Shown: one piece after another, positions 25,253 to 34,782 of the stretch
How positions within the stretch are numbered: the stretch's first letter is position 1
Layout: every line of letters begins with the position of its first letter
Assembly (NCBI RefSeq): GCF_012933385.1
Contig: NZ_JABBPN010000014.1
Span: 1-64,000 of the forward strand
Direction of reading: 5' to 3'
Source of the DNA: Paenibacillus lemnae
GTDB lineage: Bacteria > Bacillota > Bacilli > Paenibacillales > Paenibacillaceae
DNA: 64,000 nt
Translations under genes and position numbers: made by a program
Notes under the pieces: model-generated
The model's database searches: none
Told to the model about the DNA's origin: nothing
The model's input: the letters and a program-made list of their open reading frames with translations, nothing else

Positions 25253-27514
25253 TTATGAGGATGTCTGAGCCTTCACCCGGCGATAATCAGCAGGAGTGAC
25301 ACCGAAGTTCTTTTTAAAAATGCGATGGAAATAAGAACTGCTGGTGTATCCGCATTTCTGGGCGATATCGACAACAGAATGGCTGGTATGCTCCAGTTGC
25401 TCCCTCGCCTGTTCCATGCGCACCTGATTAATGACATCCACGATGGCACTTAAGGTATGCTGCTTATAAACACGGCTCACATGAATGGGAGACAGTCCGA
25501 GTTCCTCTGATATCCGGTTTAAGCTTAAATTTGGATCGTTGAACTCTTTATGAATAATATCGTTTACTTTTCTCACAAGCTCATGCTGTTTAGTTGACCG
25601 CTTGATGGAAAGTTTATGATGAATCTCATCAAACAGCTTGAAGAACACCGACTTTACCTCATCTATCGTCTCGAAATGTTCACTTGATGGTGTGGCCAGG
25701 CATGCACGATTCAGAGAATCCAGACTGTTGTTTTTGTAAATGGCATACAGCGTCTGGTTGACAGACATTGTAAGATGGGAGATCGCCAAATTCACCACAT
25801 GAAACGGAAAGAACTCTGTTTCGTCCACAATTTCCGCGAACAGGACTTTAGCATCCTGTGTTTTACCGCTCATGAGGGCGTCGTTCATCTTACGTTCCTT
25901 ATCAGCCGGAAATACATATTCTTTCGTTTGCAGTTCGGCGATATCCTGTGCGCGAATGATGCAGCCAGGTCCTTTGAACATCCGGTGCTTCGCTGCTTCA
26001 CGCACCTCCTTGTAAAGAGAGGACAATCGGTGAGGTTCGTAACTTTCCTTACTGTATGCAGCAGAAATGCTAAGTTTAAGAAAGCTCAGTGTGGATTGCT
26101 GGATATGCGACAATACCTCCTGCAGCAGAGTTTCGTCACTCTCCTGCAGTTCATCATCCTTCCGCCCGAACAGAATGGCGATACCATCATCTTCCATATC
26201 CACCGTTTCCACTTGGAAATGCTTCAGACCGTTCTCCCATCCGATATTCATAATCGCAAATTTATAAACCAGCAGATCGTTTCCCTTCGATTCCTTCCAC
26301 GCTGAGAAATGATCAATTTTAAGCAGGACTACCCAGTAGCCTAATGAAAAATCAAAGGTAATACCATTTTGGACAAGATTAAGAAGCTGGGCGGGCGTCT
26401 GCAGCGGCTTTACTCCCTGAAGTAAGCCGCGAAGCAGGTTCTGCCGGATGGTGTAGGAGCTGTTTCGCTTTTCGTGTTCCAGCCTGTTCTTTTCATCGAC
26501 GATTTGATGAATCGGTTTGTAGAGCATCTTGGAGGTAATCCAAGAAATGAATAATCCTGCTGCCATAATGATACACGCGATCCAGATCGTCACGTTTCGT
26601 ATAGAGGAAACGGCTTCCGTAATGGTACTGTAGGGCGTAATACGAACATACTGCCAGCCCAATGGGTCAGGTGAGGTAAAAGAGACCAACGATTTCTTCC
26701 CTGAAACTTTGCTGACGATGTAACCAGACGGTTTATTTTTGATGTGTGCATCCAGAAGCGATGCATCCTCAGGATTCAACACTTTCGGCTCCAGCGTATC
26801 GCCGGACAGCAGCCGGTTCTGATTGTTGTCCCATATGTATGATTTGCCGGCATCCGCTTCAGGGTTCACTGCAGCAATGTCTTTGTTGATCCAATCCGAG
26901 GAGATATTGACGACAACAGCAGAATTAATTTTCTGTGAATGGCCAATGGCATCATAACCCAGATAGGTATACGCCCGAATGGTTTGTTCTCCGTTGATCT
27001 GATTCACCGTGTAGGTACGGGGAATAGGAGTAAACGGACGATACTGCTGAAAATTATTCAGCACTTCGAGCACATTTTGATCTTCCAGCTCATCTTTGTT
27101 TAGTGTTCCGCCTTGTCCTTGTTGTCTCGCGGTAAAGAAACGTTCGTTATCAGAATTGTACACATAGATGGATTCGATAAACGGCATGGAGTTCAAATAA
27201 TTGTTCAACTCCTGCATGGCGGCCATTTCGTCATAAATATTTGGATTGGTGTAGAACATCAGCTTGGAGACAGCATACGTCCGGTAGATTTGGAAAGAAA
27301 CAGCTTGTGCACTTTCTGTCATACTGACGACTTCCTTGCTGTTTTGCATGAGACTTGAAAGATCGGATTGGTAAGCTTTTTTAAGATCAATCTGGTTATA
27401 GATCACAAAATAAAACAGGGAAGATACCAATAGTGTCAATACTGTGCAGCACGTGATGGTGATAAGCAGTCTGCTGTACAGTTTGCCCTTGCGTGTGGGC
27501 GGGACGGTGTTCAT
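25253..27514 (-). CDS. Membrane-bound AraC-family regulator with extracellular sensor
   Basis: A 753-residue protein: transmembrane helix (about 16-38), an extracytoplasmic Cache-like sensor region (about 40-300), a second helix (about 305-325), a cytoplasmic linker, and a C-terminal AraC DNA-binding domain (about 650-750). The AraC domain has two helix-turn-helix units (SLNRISEELGLSPIHVSRVY and VVDIAQKCGYTSSSYFHRIF) and the typical FGVTPADYRR end. Such one-component transmembrane regulators in Paenibacillus control adjacent sugar importers. It is divergent from the LplB/LplC/LplA-like operon and probably senses its sugar outside the cell. The ribosome binding site is AAGGAGGAG. Confidence 0.9.
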   Translation of the reverse strand: MNTVPPTRKGKLYSRLLITITCCTVLTLLVSSLFYFVIYNQIDLKKAYQSDLSSLMQNSKEVVSMTESAQAVSFQIYRTYAVSKLMFYTNPNIYDEMAAMQELNNYLNSMPFIESIYVYNSDNERFFTARQQGQGGTLNKDELEDQNVLEVLNNFQQYRPFTPIPRTYTVNQINGEQTIRAYTYLGYDAIGHSQKINSAVVVNISSDWINKDIAAVNPEADAGKSYIWDNNQNRLLSGDTLEPKVLNPEDASLLDAHIKNKPSGYIVSKVSGKKSLVSFTSPDPLGWQYVRITPYSTITEAVSSIRNVTIWIACIIMAAGLFISWITSKMLYKPIHQIVDEKNRLEHEKRNSSYTIRQNLLRGLLQGVKPLQTPAQLLNLVQNGITFDFSLGYWVVLLKIDHFSAWKESKGNDLLVYKFAIMNIGWENGLKHFQVETVDMEDDGIAILFGRKDDELQESDETLLQEVLSHIQQSTLSFLKLSISAAYSKESYEPHRLSSLYKEVREAAKHRMFKGPGCIIRAQDIAELQTKEYVFPADKERKMNDALMSGKTQDAKVLFAEIVDETEFFPFHVVNLAISHLTMSVNQTLYAIYKNNSLDSLNRACLATPSSEHFETIDEVKSVFFKLFDEIHHKLSIKRSTKQHELVRKVNDIIHKEFNDPNLSLNRISEELGLSPIHVSRVYKQHTLSAIVDVINQVRMEQAREQLEHTSHSVVDIAQKCGYTSSSYFHRIFKKNFGVTPADYRRVKAQTSS

Positions 27515-27563
27515 GGCCTCTCCTCCTTGAAGGTAATATGGATTGTTGCTTCACTTATGATTT

Positions 27564-27577
27564 TGAAAGCGCTTGCC
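27564..27577 (-). promoter_or_regulatory. CcpA cre-like site upstream of the AraC regulator
   Basis: TGAAAGCGCTTGCC agrees with the cre consensus TGWAANCGNTNWCA at 12 of 14 positions and lies 50 bases before the regulator start codon. It suggests carbon catabolite repression. Confidence 0.4.
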
Positions 27578-27668
27578 AAGTTGAGGTGCATTTTTATTAT
27601 AGTATGCTGTGTCACGTTCAGCCAATGAAATAAACGCAGTTTAGTGTCCGATCAAGCATGGAGCTATA

Positions 27669-27711
27669 GTGAACAAATGTAACAGGTGTGAACAAAACTG
27701 ATCATTTGACA
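27669..27711 (+). promoter_or_regulatory. Direct repeat GTGAACAAA x2 next to a -35 box
   Basis: GTGAACAAA at 27669 and again at 27688, a 19-bp period, followed 9 bases later by a perfect -35 hexamer TTGACA (27706). AraC activators bind direct repeats about two helical turns apart beside the -35, so this is the best candidate site for the divergent regulator. No good -10 is seen at normal spacing, as is common for activated promoters. Confidence 0.5.
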
Positions 27712-27904
27712 TCATAGTGCGGTATGTACGGTTTCTACACCATGCAGGTAAACGTTCATACGAGTAAAAGCAGCAAAGTACATAAACATCATAAACTTGC
27801 TCTACCGCACAATCAGCGGTCTGTCTACACTAAGAACAAGTCACATGCCGACCGGTGTTATTGACTTCATACATATTGACCTGATTGAGAGGAGAAGTAA
27901 CCGC

Positions 27905-28828
27905 ATGCCAAAAAAACACGGATTATTAAGGGAGCTCGTCACTAACCGAATCATGTTTCTGATGCTGCTGCCGACTCTGATTTTTTTCATTATTAATTCG
28001 TACACCCCGATGGTGGGCATCTATTATGCATTCACCCAGTTCGATTTTAACACCAGCTTGTTCAACAGTCAGTTTGTTGGTCTGAAGAACTTCGAGTTTC
28101 TATGGAAGTCCGGCGTGCTGATGAAGCTGACCTTGAACACGATCGGTTACAATCTTGCATTTATTTTGCTCGGAAATGTCCTGGCTATTGCTCTGGCGAT
28201 CCTGCTGAGTGAACTGAAGACCCAGTGGTTTAAAAAACTGACGCAATCCATTATGTTTCTTCCTTACTTTGTATCCTTCGTTATTTTAAGTGTCATCGTG
28301 TACAACGTATTTAATTATGAGAGCGGTTTCTTGAACACACTGCTGGCTAAGTTTAGTGCGGAACCGGTCGATGTTTACAATACGCCGTGGGTATGGGTGT
28401 TTCTCATCATTTTGTTTTATCTTTGGAAAAATCTCGGCTACAGCATGGTCATTTATCTCGCCACCATTACGGGAATCAGTGAAGAATATTACGAAGCGGC
28501 CAAGATTGACGGAGCCAACATCTTTCAGAGAATTTGGTACATTACCGTTCCCATGCTGAAAACGACCTTTGTTATGCTTCTCCTGTTTGCATTGGGCAGC
28601 ATTATGAAGGGACAATTTGATCTGTTTTATCAGCTCGTGGGTAACAATGGGATGCTCTATGATACAACAGATATTCTTGACACTTACGTGTACCGTTCTC
28701 TTAAGGTCACGTTTGACATCGGTATGTCTACGGCAGCTGGACTTTACCAGTCCTTGTTCGGATTCATTCTCATTATGACTGTGAACAGCATCATTAAGAA
28801 AATCAACTCGGATTACGCATTATTCTAA
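27905..28828 (+). CDS. Carbohydrate ABC importer permease (LplB/YteP-like)
   Basis: A 307-residue permease with six predicted helices and the EAA coupling loop (EEYYEAAKIDGANIFQRIWY) that docks to the ATPase. Start residues MPKKHGLLRELV and the PMVGIYYAFTQFDF region are typical of the LplB/YteP group, which pairs with LplC/YtcP and a large binding protein. The start is the ATG with GAGGAG 10 bases upstream; 36 open codons further 5' are ignored. First gene of a three-gene operon with no ATPase. Confidence 0.9.
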   Translation: MPKKHGLLRELVTNRIMFLMLLPTLIFFIINSYTPMVGIYYAFTQFDFNTSLFNSQFVGLKNFEFLWKSGVLMKLTLNTIGYNLAFILLGNVLAIALAILLSELKTQWFKKLTQSIMFLPYFVSFVILSVIVYNVFNYESGFLNTLLAKFSAEPVDVYNTPWVWVFLIILFYLWKNLGYSMVIYLATITGISEEYYEAAKIDGANIFQRIWYITVPMLKTTFVMLLLFALGSIMKGQFDLFYQLVGNNGMLYDTTDILDTYVYRSLKVTFDIGMSTAAGLYQSLFGFILIMTVNSIIKKINSDYALF

Positions 28829-28842
28829 GGAGGGGCATGCTC

Positions 28843-29733
28843 ATGAAAATTAAAGATGACCAACATATGAAATGGTTTCGTCTGATTGCGTTTGTTGTAA
28901 TCATTGCCGCTTCGATCGCCTGTCTGTTTCCCTTTTTGCTGATCATATCGGCATCTGTTACGAAGAATGAAGCGATTATAAGAGATGGATATAATCTGAT
29001 ACCGACGGTCTTCTCATTGGAAGGATATCAAACGGTATTTCGCTTTCCCCAGCAGGTACTTCAGGCATACGGAGTGACGGTATTGACAACGGTTGTAGGT
29101 ACAACACTCGGTTTGTTCTTTATGACGATGGCGGGGTATGTTCTGCAGCGAAGAGATTTCAAATATCGCAATTTCTTTTCCTTTATGATTTATTTTACAA
29201 CTTTGTTTGGCGGAGGGTTAGTTCCCTGGTACATTCTGATGACCAAATACCTCAATCTGACAGATACCATCACCGTGTTGATTTTCCCTGGCTTAATGAC
29301 ACCTTTTCTGATTATCTTGATGAAAAACTTTATTCGCTCAGCGGTTCCGGACGAAGTGGTCGAGTCTGCCAAAATCGATGGAGCGAACGACTTTACGATA
29401 TACAGCAGAATTGTTCTGCACTTATCCATGCCTGGCATTGCAACGGTCGGTCTATTTCTGGCTCTGCAGTACTGGAACGACTGGTTTACCTCATCCTTAT
29501 TCATCAACGATGTTACCCTGTATCAGCTGCAATATTATCTGTACAACGTCATTAACGCGATGAGTTTTGTGGCTCAAATGGGTGCAGGAACGGGAGTTTC
29601 ACTAGGTGATATGCCGACAGAATCCACCAAGATGGCGATGGCGATCATTGTTACAGGACCGATTCTCTTTTTGTATCCGTTCATTCAGCGTTATTTTGTC
29701 AAAGGCCTAACCATCGGCGCAGTGAAAGGTTAG
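28843..29733 (+). CDS. Carbohydrate ABC importer permease (LplC/YtcP-like)
   Basis: A 296-residue MalG-type permease: six helices, EAA loop (DEVVESAKIDGANDFTIYSR), and the C-terminal IQRYFVKGLTIGAVKG ending shared by this family. The ribosome binding site AAGGAGG overlaps the upstream stop. An ATG at 28837 is only 3 bases from it, so the ATG 6 bases later is preferred. Partner of the upstream permease. Confidence 0.9.
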   Translation: MKIKDDQHMKWFRLIAFVVIIAASIACLFPFLLIISASVTKNEAIIRDGYNLIPTVFSLEGYQTVFRFPQQVLQAYGVTVLTTVVGTTLGLFFMTMAGYVLQRRDFKYRNFFSFMIYFTTLFGGGLVPWYILMTKYLNLTDTITVLIFPGLMTPFLIILMKNFIRSAVPDEVVESAKIDGANDFTIYSRIVLHLSMPGIATVGLFLALQYWNDWFTSSLFINDVTLYQLQYYLYNVINAMSFVAQMGAGTGVSLGDMPTESTKMAMAIIVTGPILFLYPFIQRYFVKGLTIGAVKG

Positions 29734-29812
29734 AACCCTGAGAAGAGAACTGCGGCACTGCAGTCTCCAACAGCGGCTAACATAGATAACATGTATAAAA
29801 GGGAGGATTCAC

Positions 29813-31408
29813 ATGAAGAAACAAGGAGTAAAGGCAGCTTCTTTGTTACTAACCCTCATGATGCTGGTCGCCATGCTGGCGGCATGTTCTGGAGGTGGAA
29901 GCAGCGGAAACGGAGGCACAGCTGCACCTGCAGATCCGCCGAAACTAACCGGCACAAGTGAAGAAAAGCCGGATAACGGTCCGGCCGGAATCGACACATC
30001 TAAAGAAGTGGAGCTGCAGTTCTATATGCTCGGTGATGCCCCGAAAGATATTGCCATCATTCAAGATGAAATTAACAAGATGGCAAAGGAAGATCTGAAT
30101 GCTACCGTTAAATTCAACTATACCTCCTGGACGGACTGGGACCAAAAATATAAATTGCTGCTTGGTTCTGGACAGCAAGTAGACTTGATATTCACCGCAG
30201 AATGGACTCAGTATCAATCCTATGCGAAACGGGGAGCATTTCAGCCTCTGGATGAACTAGTTCCTAAAGCAGCGCCAGAGTTGTATGAATTCGTACCGAA
30301 GGATATGTGGGAAGCCGTTAAAATCGATGACAAGATTTACACTGTACCGGCAACATATAAGGAATATGTTACGAACGGTTTTGTATGGCGCGAAGATCTC
30401 CGAGAGAAGTACAATCTCCCGAAGCCGGTAGATATCGCGACATTCGAACAGTATCTTGATGGAATTAAGAAAAACGAGCCTAATATGGTTCCATTATCCA
30501 TGAACTCGGATGTGAAGGGCAATCTGATGGATGTGTTCAGAAGCATCAATGCCAAACCGATTGGTGCAACACCATACGGAATTGGCATCGATTATGAAAA
30601 TCCGGGCGAAGTGTACAGCTATTGGGGCTCGGAGGAACATAAACAGGATTTGACGACGATGAAACGCTGGCAGGATAACGGATATATGGTGAAGAACGTG
30701 CTGGCTGTGAAGGATACCCTTCAAGACCAAATTACAAGCGGCAAAGCAGCGGCATTGCTGGGCGATAACCCGACCCGATTCAACGATACACTTATTAAAG
30801 TTCAGGCGGCACATCCGGATTGGAAGCTGGCTTATCATCCATTCCCACTGACGAATGGCATAGCGACTCCAGTTCACCCCATTCATAACGGTTTTGCTGT
30901 TCCAGCGAGCAGTAAGAATGCTGAACGTGCGCTGGCTTTCTATGAAAAAATGGTCACCGACAAGCGCTATAATCTCCTTACGCAGTATGGCATTGAAGGA
31001 AAGAACTACGAAGTCGTGGACGGTTATTACAAAATGATCGGTGACGGAAACTCGAACGGATTCCCGCGCGAAGGCATGAATGGCTGGGCTTGGCGAAATC
31101 CGGAATATATGCTGTTTGATAAAAACTACGACGGCGTGAAGGCTATCTTTGACGAGCTGGATAAAATTCAGGTGCCGGATAAATTTACAGGATTCGCAGA
31201 GGATTATTCTTCTTATCAAGCAGAACGGGCTGCCCTTGAGCAAGTGGAGAAGCAGTACTTGTTCCCGCTAAATGCTGGTCTGGTGGGGAACATCGATGAA
31301 GGCTTGAATACGTTTATGGAGAAGGCAAAGCAAGCCGGTCTGGATAAGATACAAGAGGAGTACAAGAAGCAGTGGCTTCAGTATGTAAGTGAGCAGGGCA
31401 TCAAATAA
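29813..31408 (+). CDS. Extracellular sugar-binding lipoprotein (LplA-like, DUF3502)
   Basis: A 531-residue lipoprotein; lipobox MLAAC gives Cys25 as the anchor, followed by a Gly/Ser linker. The body is a family-1-type solute-binding fold (VELQFYMLGDAPKDIAII, VDLIFTAEWTQYQSYAKRGA, DDKIYTVPATYKEYVTNGFV), with the C-terminal DUF3502 region (FTGFAEDYSSYQAERAALEQ) seen in LplA proteins. It captures an oligosaccharide for the two upstream permeases. The glycan cannot be named from sequence. The ribosome binding site is AGGGAGG. Confidence 0.9.
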   Translation: MKKQGVKAASLLLTLMMLVAMLAACSGGGSSGNGGTAAPADPPKLTGTSEEKPDNGPAGIDTSKEVELQFYMLGDAPKDIAIIQDEINKMAKEDLNATVKFNYTSWTDWDQKYKLLLGSGQQVDLIFTAEWTQYQSYAKRGAFQPLDELVPKAAPELYEFVPKDMWEAVKIDDKIYTVPATYKEYVTNGFVWREDLREKYNLPKPVDIATFEQYLDGIKKNEPNMVPLSMNSDVKGNLMDVFRSINAKPIGATPYGIGIDYENPGEVYSYWGSEEHKQDLTTMKRWQDNGYMVKNVLAVKDTLQDQITSGKAAALLGDNPTRFNDTLIKVQAAHPDWKLAYHPFPLTNGIATPVHPIHNGFAVPASSKNAERALAFYEKMVTDKRYNLLTQYGIEGKNYEVVDGYYKMIGDGNSNGFPREGMNGWAWRNPEYMLFDKNYDGVKAIFDELDKIQVPDKFTGFAEDYSSYQAERAALEQVEKQYLFPLNAGLVGNIDEGLNTFMEKAKQAGLDKIQEEYKKQWLQYVSEQGIK

Positions 31409-31425
31409 TGTCTTGTGTGTAATGT

Positions 31426-31455
31426 AAGCGGTCCTAAGGGGCCGCTTGCTTTCAT
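31426..31455 (+). terminator. Weak hairpin terminator after sugar operon 1
   Basis: AAGCGG...CCGCTT with extra CC/GG pairs inside, followed by GCTTTCATTT. The T-tract is interrupted. Confidence 0.5.
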
Positions 31456-31577
31456 TTGGAAAAGCTTTACCGTTCGTTATAAATTTTGATCTCTTGCGTT
31501 ATAAATAATATTCAGTGTGAAGATTGTATGTTAATCTTTGGTTATACGGGGCTGGCAGGCATGAGGAGAGGAAACCT

Positions 31578-32255
31578 ATGAGCACTTTTACGAAAGGCAT
31601 CATTTTTGACATGGATAATACGTTGCTGAAATCATCCATTGATTTCGACTCCATGAAGCGGGAAACCTATCGTTTCTGTATAGACCAGGGATTATTGCCG
31701 GCAGGGATGGAACTGGAGCAGCACACCACTTCGACATTCATTGAGCAAGCAAAGCGATCGCACAGAATGACAGCGGAGCTGCTTAAAGCACTGTGGGATA
31801 TTCCTAAAGCATTCGAAGTCGAAGGCATGAAGGATGCGGATCTGGAGCCGGGAGTTACGGAATTGCTTCACCATTTGATGGACAGATATCATTTGGTCGT
31901 AGTTACGAATAACGCGGTCGAAGCAGCGGAAGCCGCTCTTAAACGCCATGATATTTTGAAGGTGTTTGAGCATGTCGTAGGAAGAGAGTTGGTCTCAGCT
32001 CTTAAACCATCCCCGGACGCTTTTTTGCATGTGCTTCAGCTTTACGAACATGTATCCGTTGATGATTGGATATCGGTAGGAGGCTCTTGGATAGACGGGA
32101 AGGCATCCCATTCAGCAGGAATACGTTTCGTATCTTATCAGGCCGACCTGGTCAAGATGAACGCCATGGGAGTGATCCCGGACGGCACAATACAACATAT
32201 TTCAGAGCTGAAGCTGCTGCTTGAAAGAAACGAAGTAGCACCTTTAAGTGACTGA
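31578..32255 (+). CDS. HAD-superfamily hydrolase
   Basis: A 225-residue HAD phosphatase-like protein. Motif I IIFDMDNTLL has both catalytic Asp, motif II is VVVTNN, and motif III Lys is in SALKPSPDAF. Motif IV reads SVGGSWIDGKASHSAG, where the usual GDS is GGS but the second Asp is kept. A helical cap lies after motif I. The substrate is unknown. The ATG used follows AGGAGAGG; 18 codons open upstream are not preferred. It stands alone after the sugar operon. Confidence 0.85.
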   Translation: MSTFTKGIIFDMDNTLLKSSIDFDSMKRETYRFCIDQGLLPAGMELEQHTTSTFIEQAKRSHRMTAELLKALWDIPKAFEVEGMKDADLEPGVTELLHHLMDRYHLVVVTNNAVEAAEAALKRHDILKVFEHVVGRELVSALKPSPDAFLHVLQLYEHVSVDDWISVGGSWIDGKASHSAGIRFVSYQADLVKMNAMGVIPDGTIQHISELKLLLERNEVAPLSD

Positions 32256-32330
32256 GGCAAGTGAAGAATTCTTGAAACCACATGCATGTCGGTATCGTAA
32301 TATCCGTAAAAAATTAAAAAGAGGGATATT

Positions 32331-32588
32331 ATGGAACTTGCTATACTTATCATGCTAATGATTCTCAACCTGCCGGTATATCGTTTTTTATACAGATTAC
32401 TGTTTATCAATCGCGATGATCTGAATGAATCCATTAAATATACATTTACACCGGATATCATCTCATTGTTCCGCGGACGCTATATCAAAGACTGGATCGG
32501 GGAAACAAAGCTGACCTTTTTTCTCTTCATTTGCGGGTTAATAACAGTTCTGGAATTCGCTCTTGTACACAACTTATTTTTTAAATAG
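32331..32588 (+). CDS. Small membrane protein, hypothetical
   Basis: An 85-residue protein with two predicted transmembrane segments (LAILIMLMILNLPVYRF near the start and FFLFICGLITVLEFALV near the end) joined by a polar loop (NRDDLNESIKYTF, FRGRYIKDWIGETK). The family is not recognised. The ribosome binding site AAAGAGGG is 6-8 bases from the ATG. The downstream kinase-like gene begins 37 bases later and may be co-transcribed. Confidence 0.72.
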   Translation: MELAILIMLMILNLPVYRFLYRLLFINRDDLNESIKYTFTPDIISLFRGRYIKDWIGETKLTFFLFICGLITVLEFALVHNLFFK

Positions 32589-32625
32589 CGTGGAACCAGA
32601 TTAGAATGGAAGGGGACTTAGCTCA

Positions 32626-33447
32626 ATGATGATCGGCGAATTAACCGGTGTAGGGAACACAGCCAAGGTATATGAATGGAGAAAAAACGAGGTTGTTAAA
32701 GTTTTTTACGATCACGAATCTGCCAAGCATGAAGCTAGAAACGCCGAAATCATCAGCGGACTTGAACTAAGAACACCTCAATATAACGGGCTGATTGAAA
32801 TCGAAGGACAACTGGGGATCATCTATGAGAAAATAACCGGACCCACGATGCTGAAGCAAATGGATTCATCATGCGACTGCTTATCGAATAATGCCAGGCT
32901 TATGGCCAGGCTGCAGTTTCAAATGAACACCCTGGATGCTTCAGCTTTGCAGCCGTTACAAGCTCGGCTTACCTATCACATTCAAGGAATTCAGGAGTTC
33001 CCCGAACTTCAAAAGCATTCAATACTGGATACAATGAACTTACTGCAAAATGACAGCTTCTTATGCCACTATGATTTTCATCCAGACAACATTATCATGT
33101 CACCGGGAGGCCCGGTTATTATCGATTGGCTGAACGCCTTGGCAGGATGCCCTGAAGCGGATGTGACCCGCACCTCCATGATGCTGGCGTCAAGTTCATT
33201 GCCGCCGGAAGTTCCTGGCTGGTTGAATGATCGTGAAGCCCGTGATTATTTTCATAAGGAGTATCTCAGCGAGTATCTGGCATTGTCGGGATTAGACTCT
33301 AAGGTGTTGGAGCAGTGGATGGTTCCGACACTGGCTGCACGGATTCATGAAATGCAGGGTCTTTACCGTGAGGAGATTGTGGATCAATTACGTGTAAGAC
33401 TTGCAAATGATGCAAGACCTAATAAGCTGGATGTGCTTGATGTCTAA
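32626..33447 (+). CDS. APH-family phosphotransferase-like kinase
   Basis: A 273-residue protein with a protein-kinase-like fold of the aminoglycoside phosphotransferase family. The N-lobe has GNTAKVYEWRKNEVVKVFY, in which the Lys of VVKV is the ATP-binding residue. The catalytic loop is HYDFHPDNIIMS and the metal-binding motif is VIIDWLNALAG. The substrate could be a sugar, choline-like molecule or antibiotic; nothing nearby fixes it, and a resistance role should not be assumed. Two ATG codons are adjacent at the start. The HAD gene follows after 22 bases. Confidence 0.85.
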   Translation: MMIGELTGVGNTAKVYEWRKNEVVKVFYDHESAKHEARNAEIISGLELRTPQYNGLIEIEGQLGIIYEKITGPTMLKQMDSSCDCLSNNARLMARLQFQMNTLDASALQPLQARLTYHIQGIQEFPELQKHSILDTMNLLQNDSFLCHYDFHPDNIIMSPGGPVIIDWLNALAGCPEADVTRTSMMLASSSLPPEVPGWLNDREARDYFHKEYLSEYLALSGLDSKVLEQWMVPTLAARIHEMQGLYREEIVDQLRVRLANDARPNKLDVLDV

Positions 33448-33469
33448 ATAAAGTGGAAGAGGTGAAAGG

Positions 33470-34081
33470 ATGAGGGCTCGACCACAGCTGGTTCTGGATC
33501 TGGCAGGTGTGCTAATTAGTAACTTTTCGCCAACATTTTGGCCGAGGCTGGAGAACGAAAGCGGGGCCACTTTCCAGGAAATGAAGCAGCAATTCGGCTA
33601 TATCCGTAAGGACCTCTGGACAGGAAAACTCAGAGAGAAGGACTTCTGGATCTGGCTTGGCAGCAGACTGGAGCAAATTCCTCAGGAAGAAGCGCAGCGC
33701 TGGCTAATCTCCGCCTTGAAGCCCCTGCCTGCACTGCAGCAATTGGAACGCTGGAGTGAAGCCGCAGATATCCATATATTAAGTAACCACTGCCAGGAAT
33801 GGCTGGAGCATCTGCTTCCTTTAATAGAGCCATTTGCAGAGAGCGTGACGGTTTCTAATCAGGTGGGACTATGCAAGCCGGAACCCGAGATATATACCTT
33901 GGTTTCACATCATTTTGGTGAGTTAAACGAGGAAATAGATATTCTTTACGTGGATGATCAGGATAAGAACCTGGAGCCTGCCCGTCAGCTTGGGTGGAAG
34001 ACCTTACTGGCCGACCCGGAACACCGCTGGATTTCCATCGTGGAGCAGTATTTGTTTCGCTCTGTGGTAGAAGATCATTAA
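33470..34081 (+). CDS. HAD-superfamily (subfamily IA) hydrolase-like protein
   Basis: A 203-residue HAD protein. Motif I is LVLDLAGVL: the nucleophile Asp is present but the second Asp is replaced by Ala, as in the DLG-type subgroup where it is Gly. Motif II is HILSNH, motif III Lys is in LCKPEPEIY, and motif IV is ILYVDDQDKNLEPARQLGW, intact. Activity may be altered. It follows the APH-like gene closely and may share its transcript. The start has GAGGTG 5 bases upstream. Confidence 0.85.
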   Translation: MRARPQLVLDLAGVLISNFSPTFWPRLENESGATFQEMKQQFGYIRKDLWTGKLREKDFWIWLGSRLEQIPQEEAQRWLISALKPLPALQQLERWSEAADIHILSNHCQEWLEHLLPLIEPFAESVTVSNQVGLCKPEPEIYTLVSHHFGELNEEIDILYVDDQDKNLEPARQLGWKTLLADPEHRWISIVEQYLFRSVVEDH

Positions 34082-34116
34082 AGCGGTTTTCTTATGGTCA
34101 TTTTCATCTTTGTTAG

Positions 34117-34782
34117 CTATTCTTTTCCTACGCCTGATAAAACCATTACTGTAGGATAACCAATTACCGTTCCATCGTGAGTTTGATATTTAAGAGCCTT
34201 AATCCTCTTTTCCAATTCCTCTGCTGCCTGCTTACTTTCATAATTAAACTTATCTTGCTTCACATCGACAATAAGCCATTTCTCGTTATGCTTCTCCAAT
34301 GTATATTTCTTAGTAGTTGCGGTGAACGGTTGAGCTTTCAACTCTTTATTTTCAATCGTGTAAATATTGACTTGATGGGGTTGATTCCCTTTATATACAT
34401 CTGATATGCGAACCGTTGCATTAAGCTTATCCATATCCATTCCTCGAATTATATTAAGCATATGTTCTTTGTGTTTGTCATACTCTTCTTGCGGCATATT
34501 GGCCAAATCATCCCGGCTGAATGTTGCACCGTTATAACCAAATAGAATTTCATCTCTGGTGGATGCCCAGTAGTCTTCACTTACGATTTCACTTAGAACT
34601 TTATGATATTGCGTATATGACTTGTTAAAGTAGGTGAGATCAAATTCACTCTCTTCAACTGCTTTGACATTATTCACTATCTGCTGCTTTTCCGAACGTC
34701 CCAAGGACGATTCAGTGGTACATGCCGCTAAAATGATAGTAAACAATAGAAGTAATCCAGACAAAAGCTTAATAGATTTCAT
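34117..34782 (-). CDS. Hypothetical lipoprotein
   Basis: A 221-residue protein with a lipoprotein signal peptide; lipobox ILAAC gives Cys21. The mature part starts with a helical region (KQQIVNNVKAVEESEFDLTY), a middle segment with YASTRDEILF-like polar residues, and a beta-rich end (ATVRISDVYKGNQPHQVNIY, KYTLEKHNEKWLIVDVKQDK) that looks like a cystatin/NTF2-type domain. The family is not recognised. Convergent with the HAD gene, and monocistronic. The ribosome binding site is AAGGAGAT. Confidence 0.75.
   Translation of the reverse strand: MKSIKLLSGLLLLFTIILAACTTESSLGRSEKQQIVNNVKAVEESEFDLTYFNKSYTQYHKVLSEIVSEDYWASTRDEILFGYNGATFSRDDLANMPQEEYDKHKEHMLNIIRGMDMDKLNATVRISDVYKGNQPHQVNIYTIENKELKAQPFTATTKKYTLEKHNEKWLIVDVKQDKFNYESKQAAEELEKRIKALKYQTHDGTVIGYPTVMVLSGVGKE

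Larger units (their letters stand above)
27515..27904. other. Divergent intergenic region of sugar system 1
   Basis: This 390-base gap holds a cre-like site near the regulator gene, a direct repeat with an adjacent TTGACA before the importer, and the importer's ribosome binding site. No gene is seen. An open frame reaching back to 27797 is only an upstream extension of the permease frame. Confidence 0.5.
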
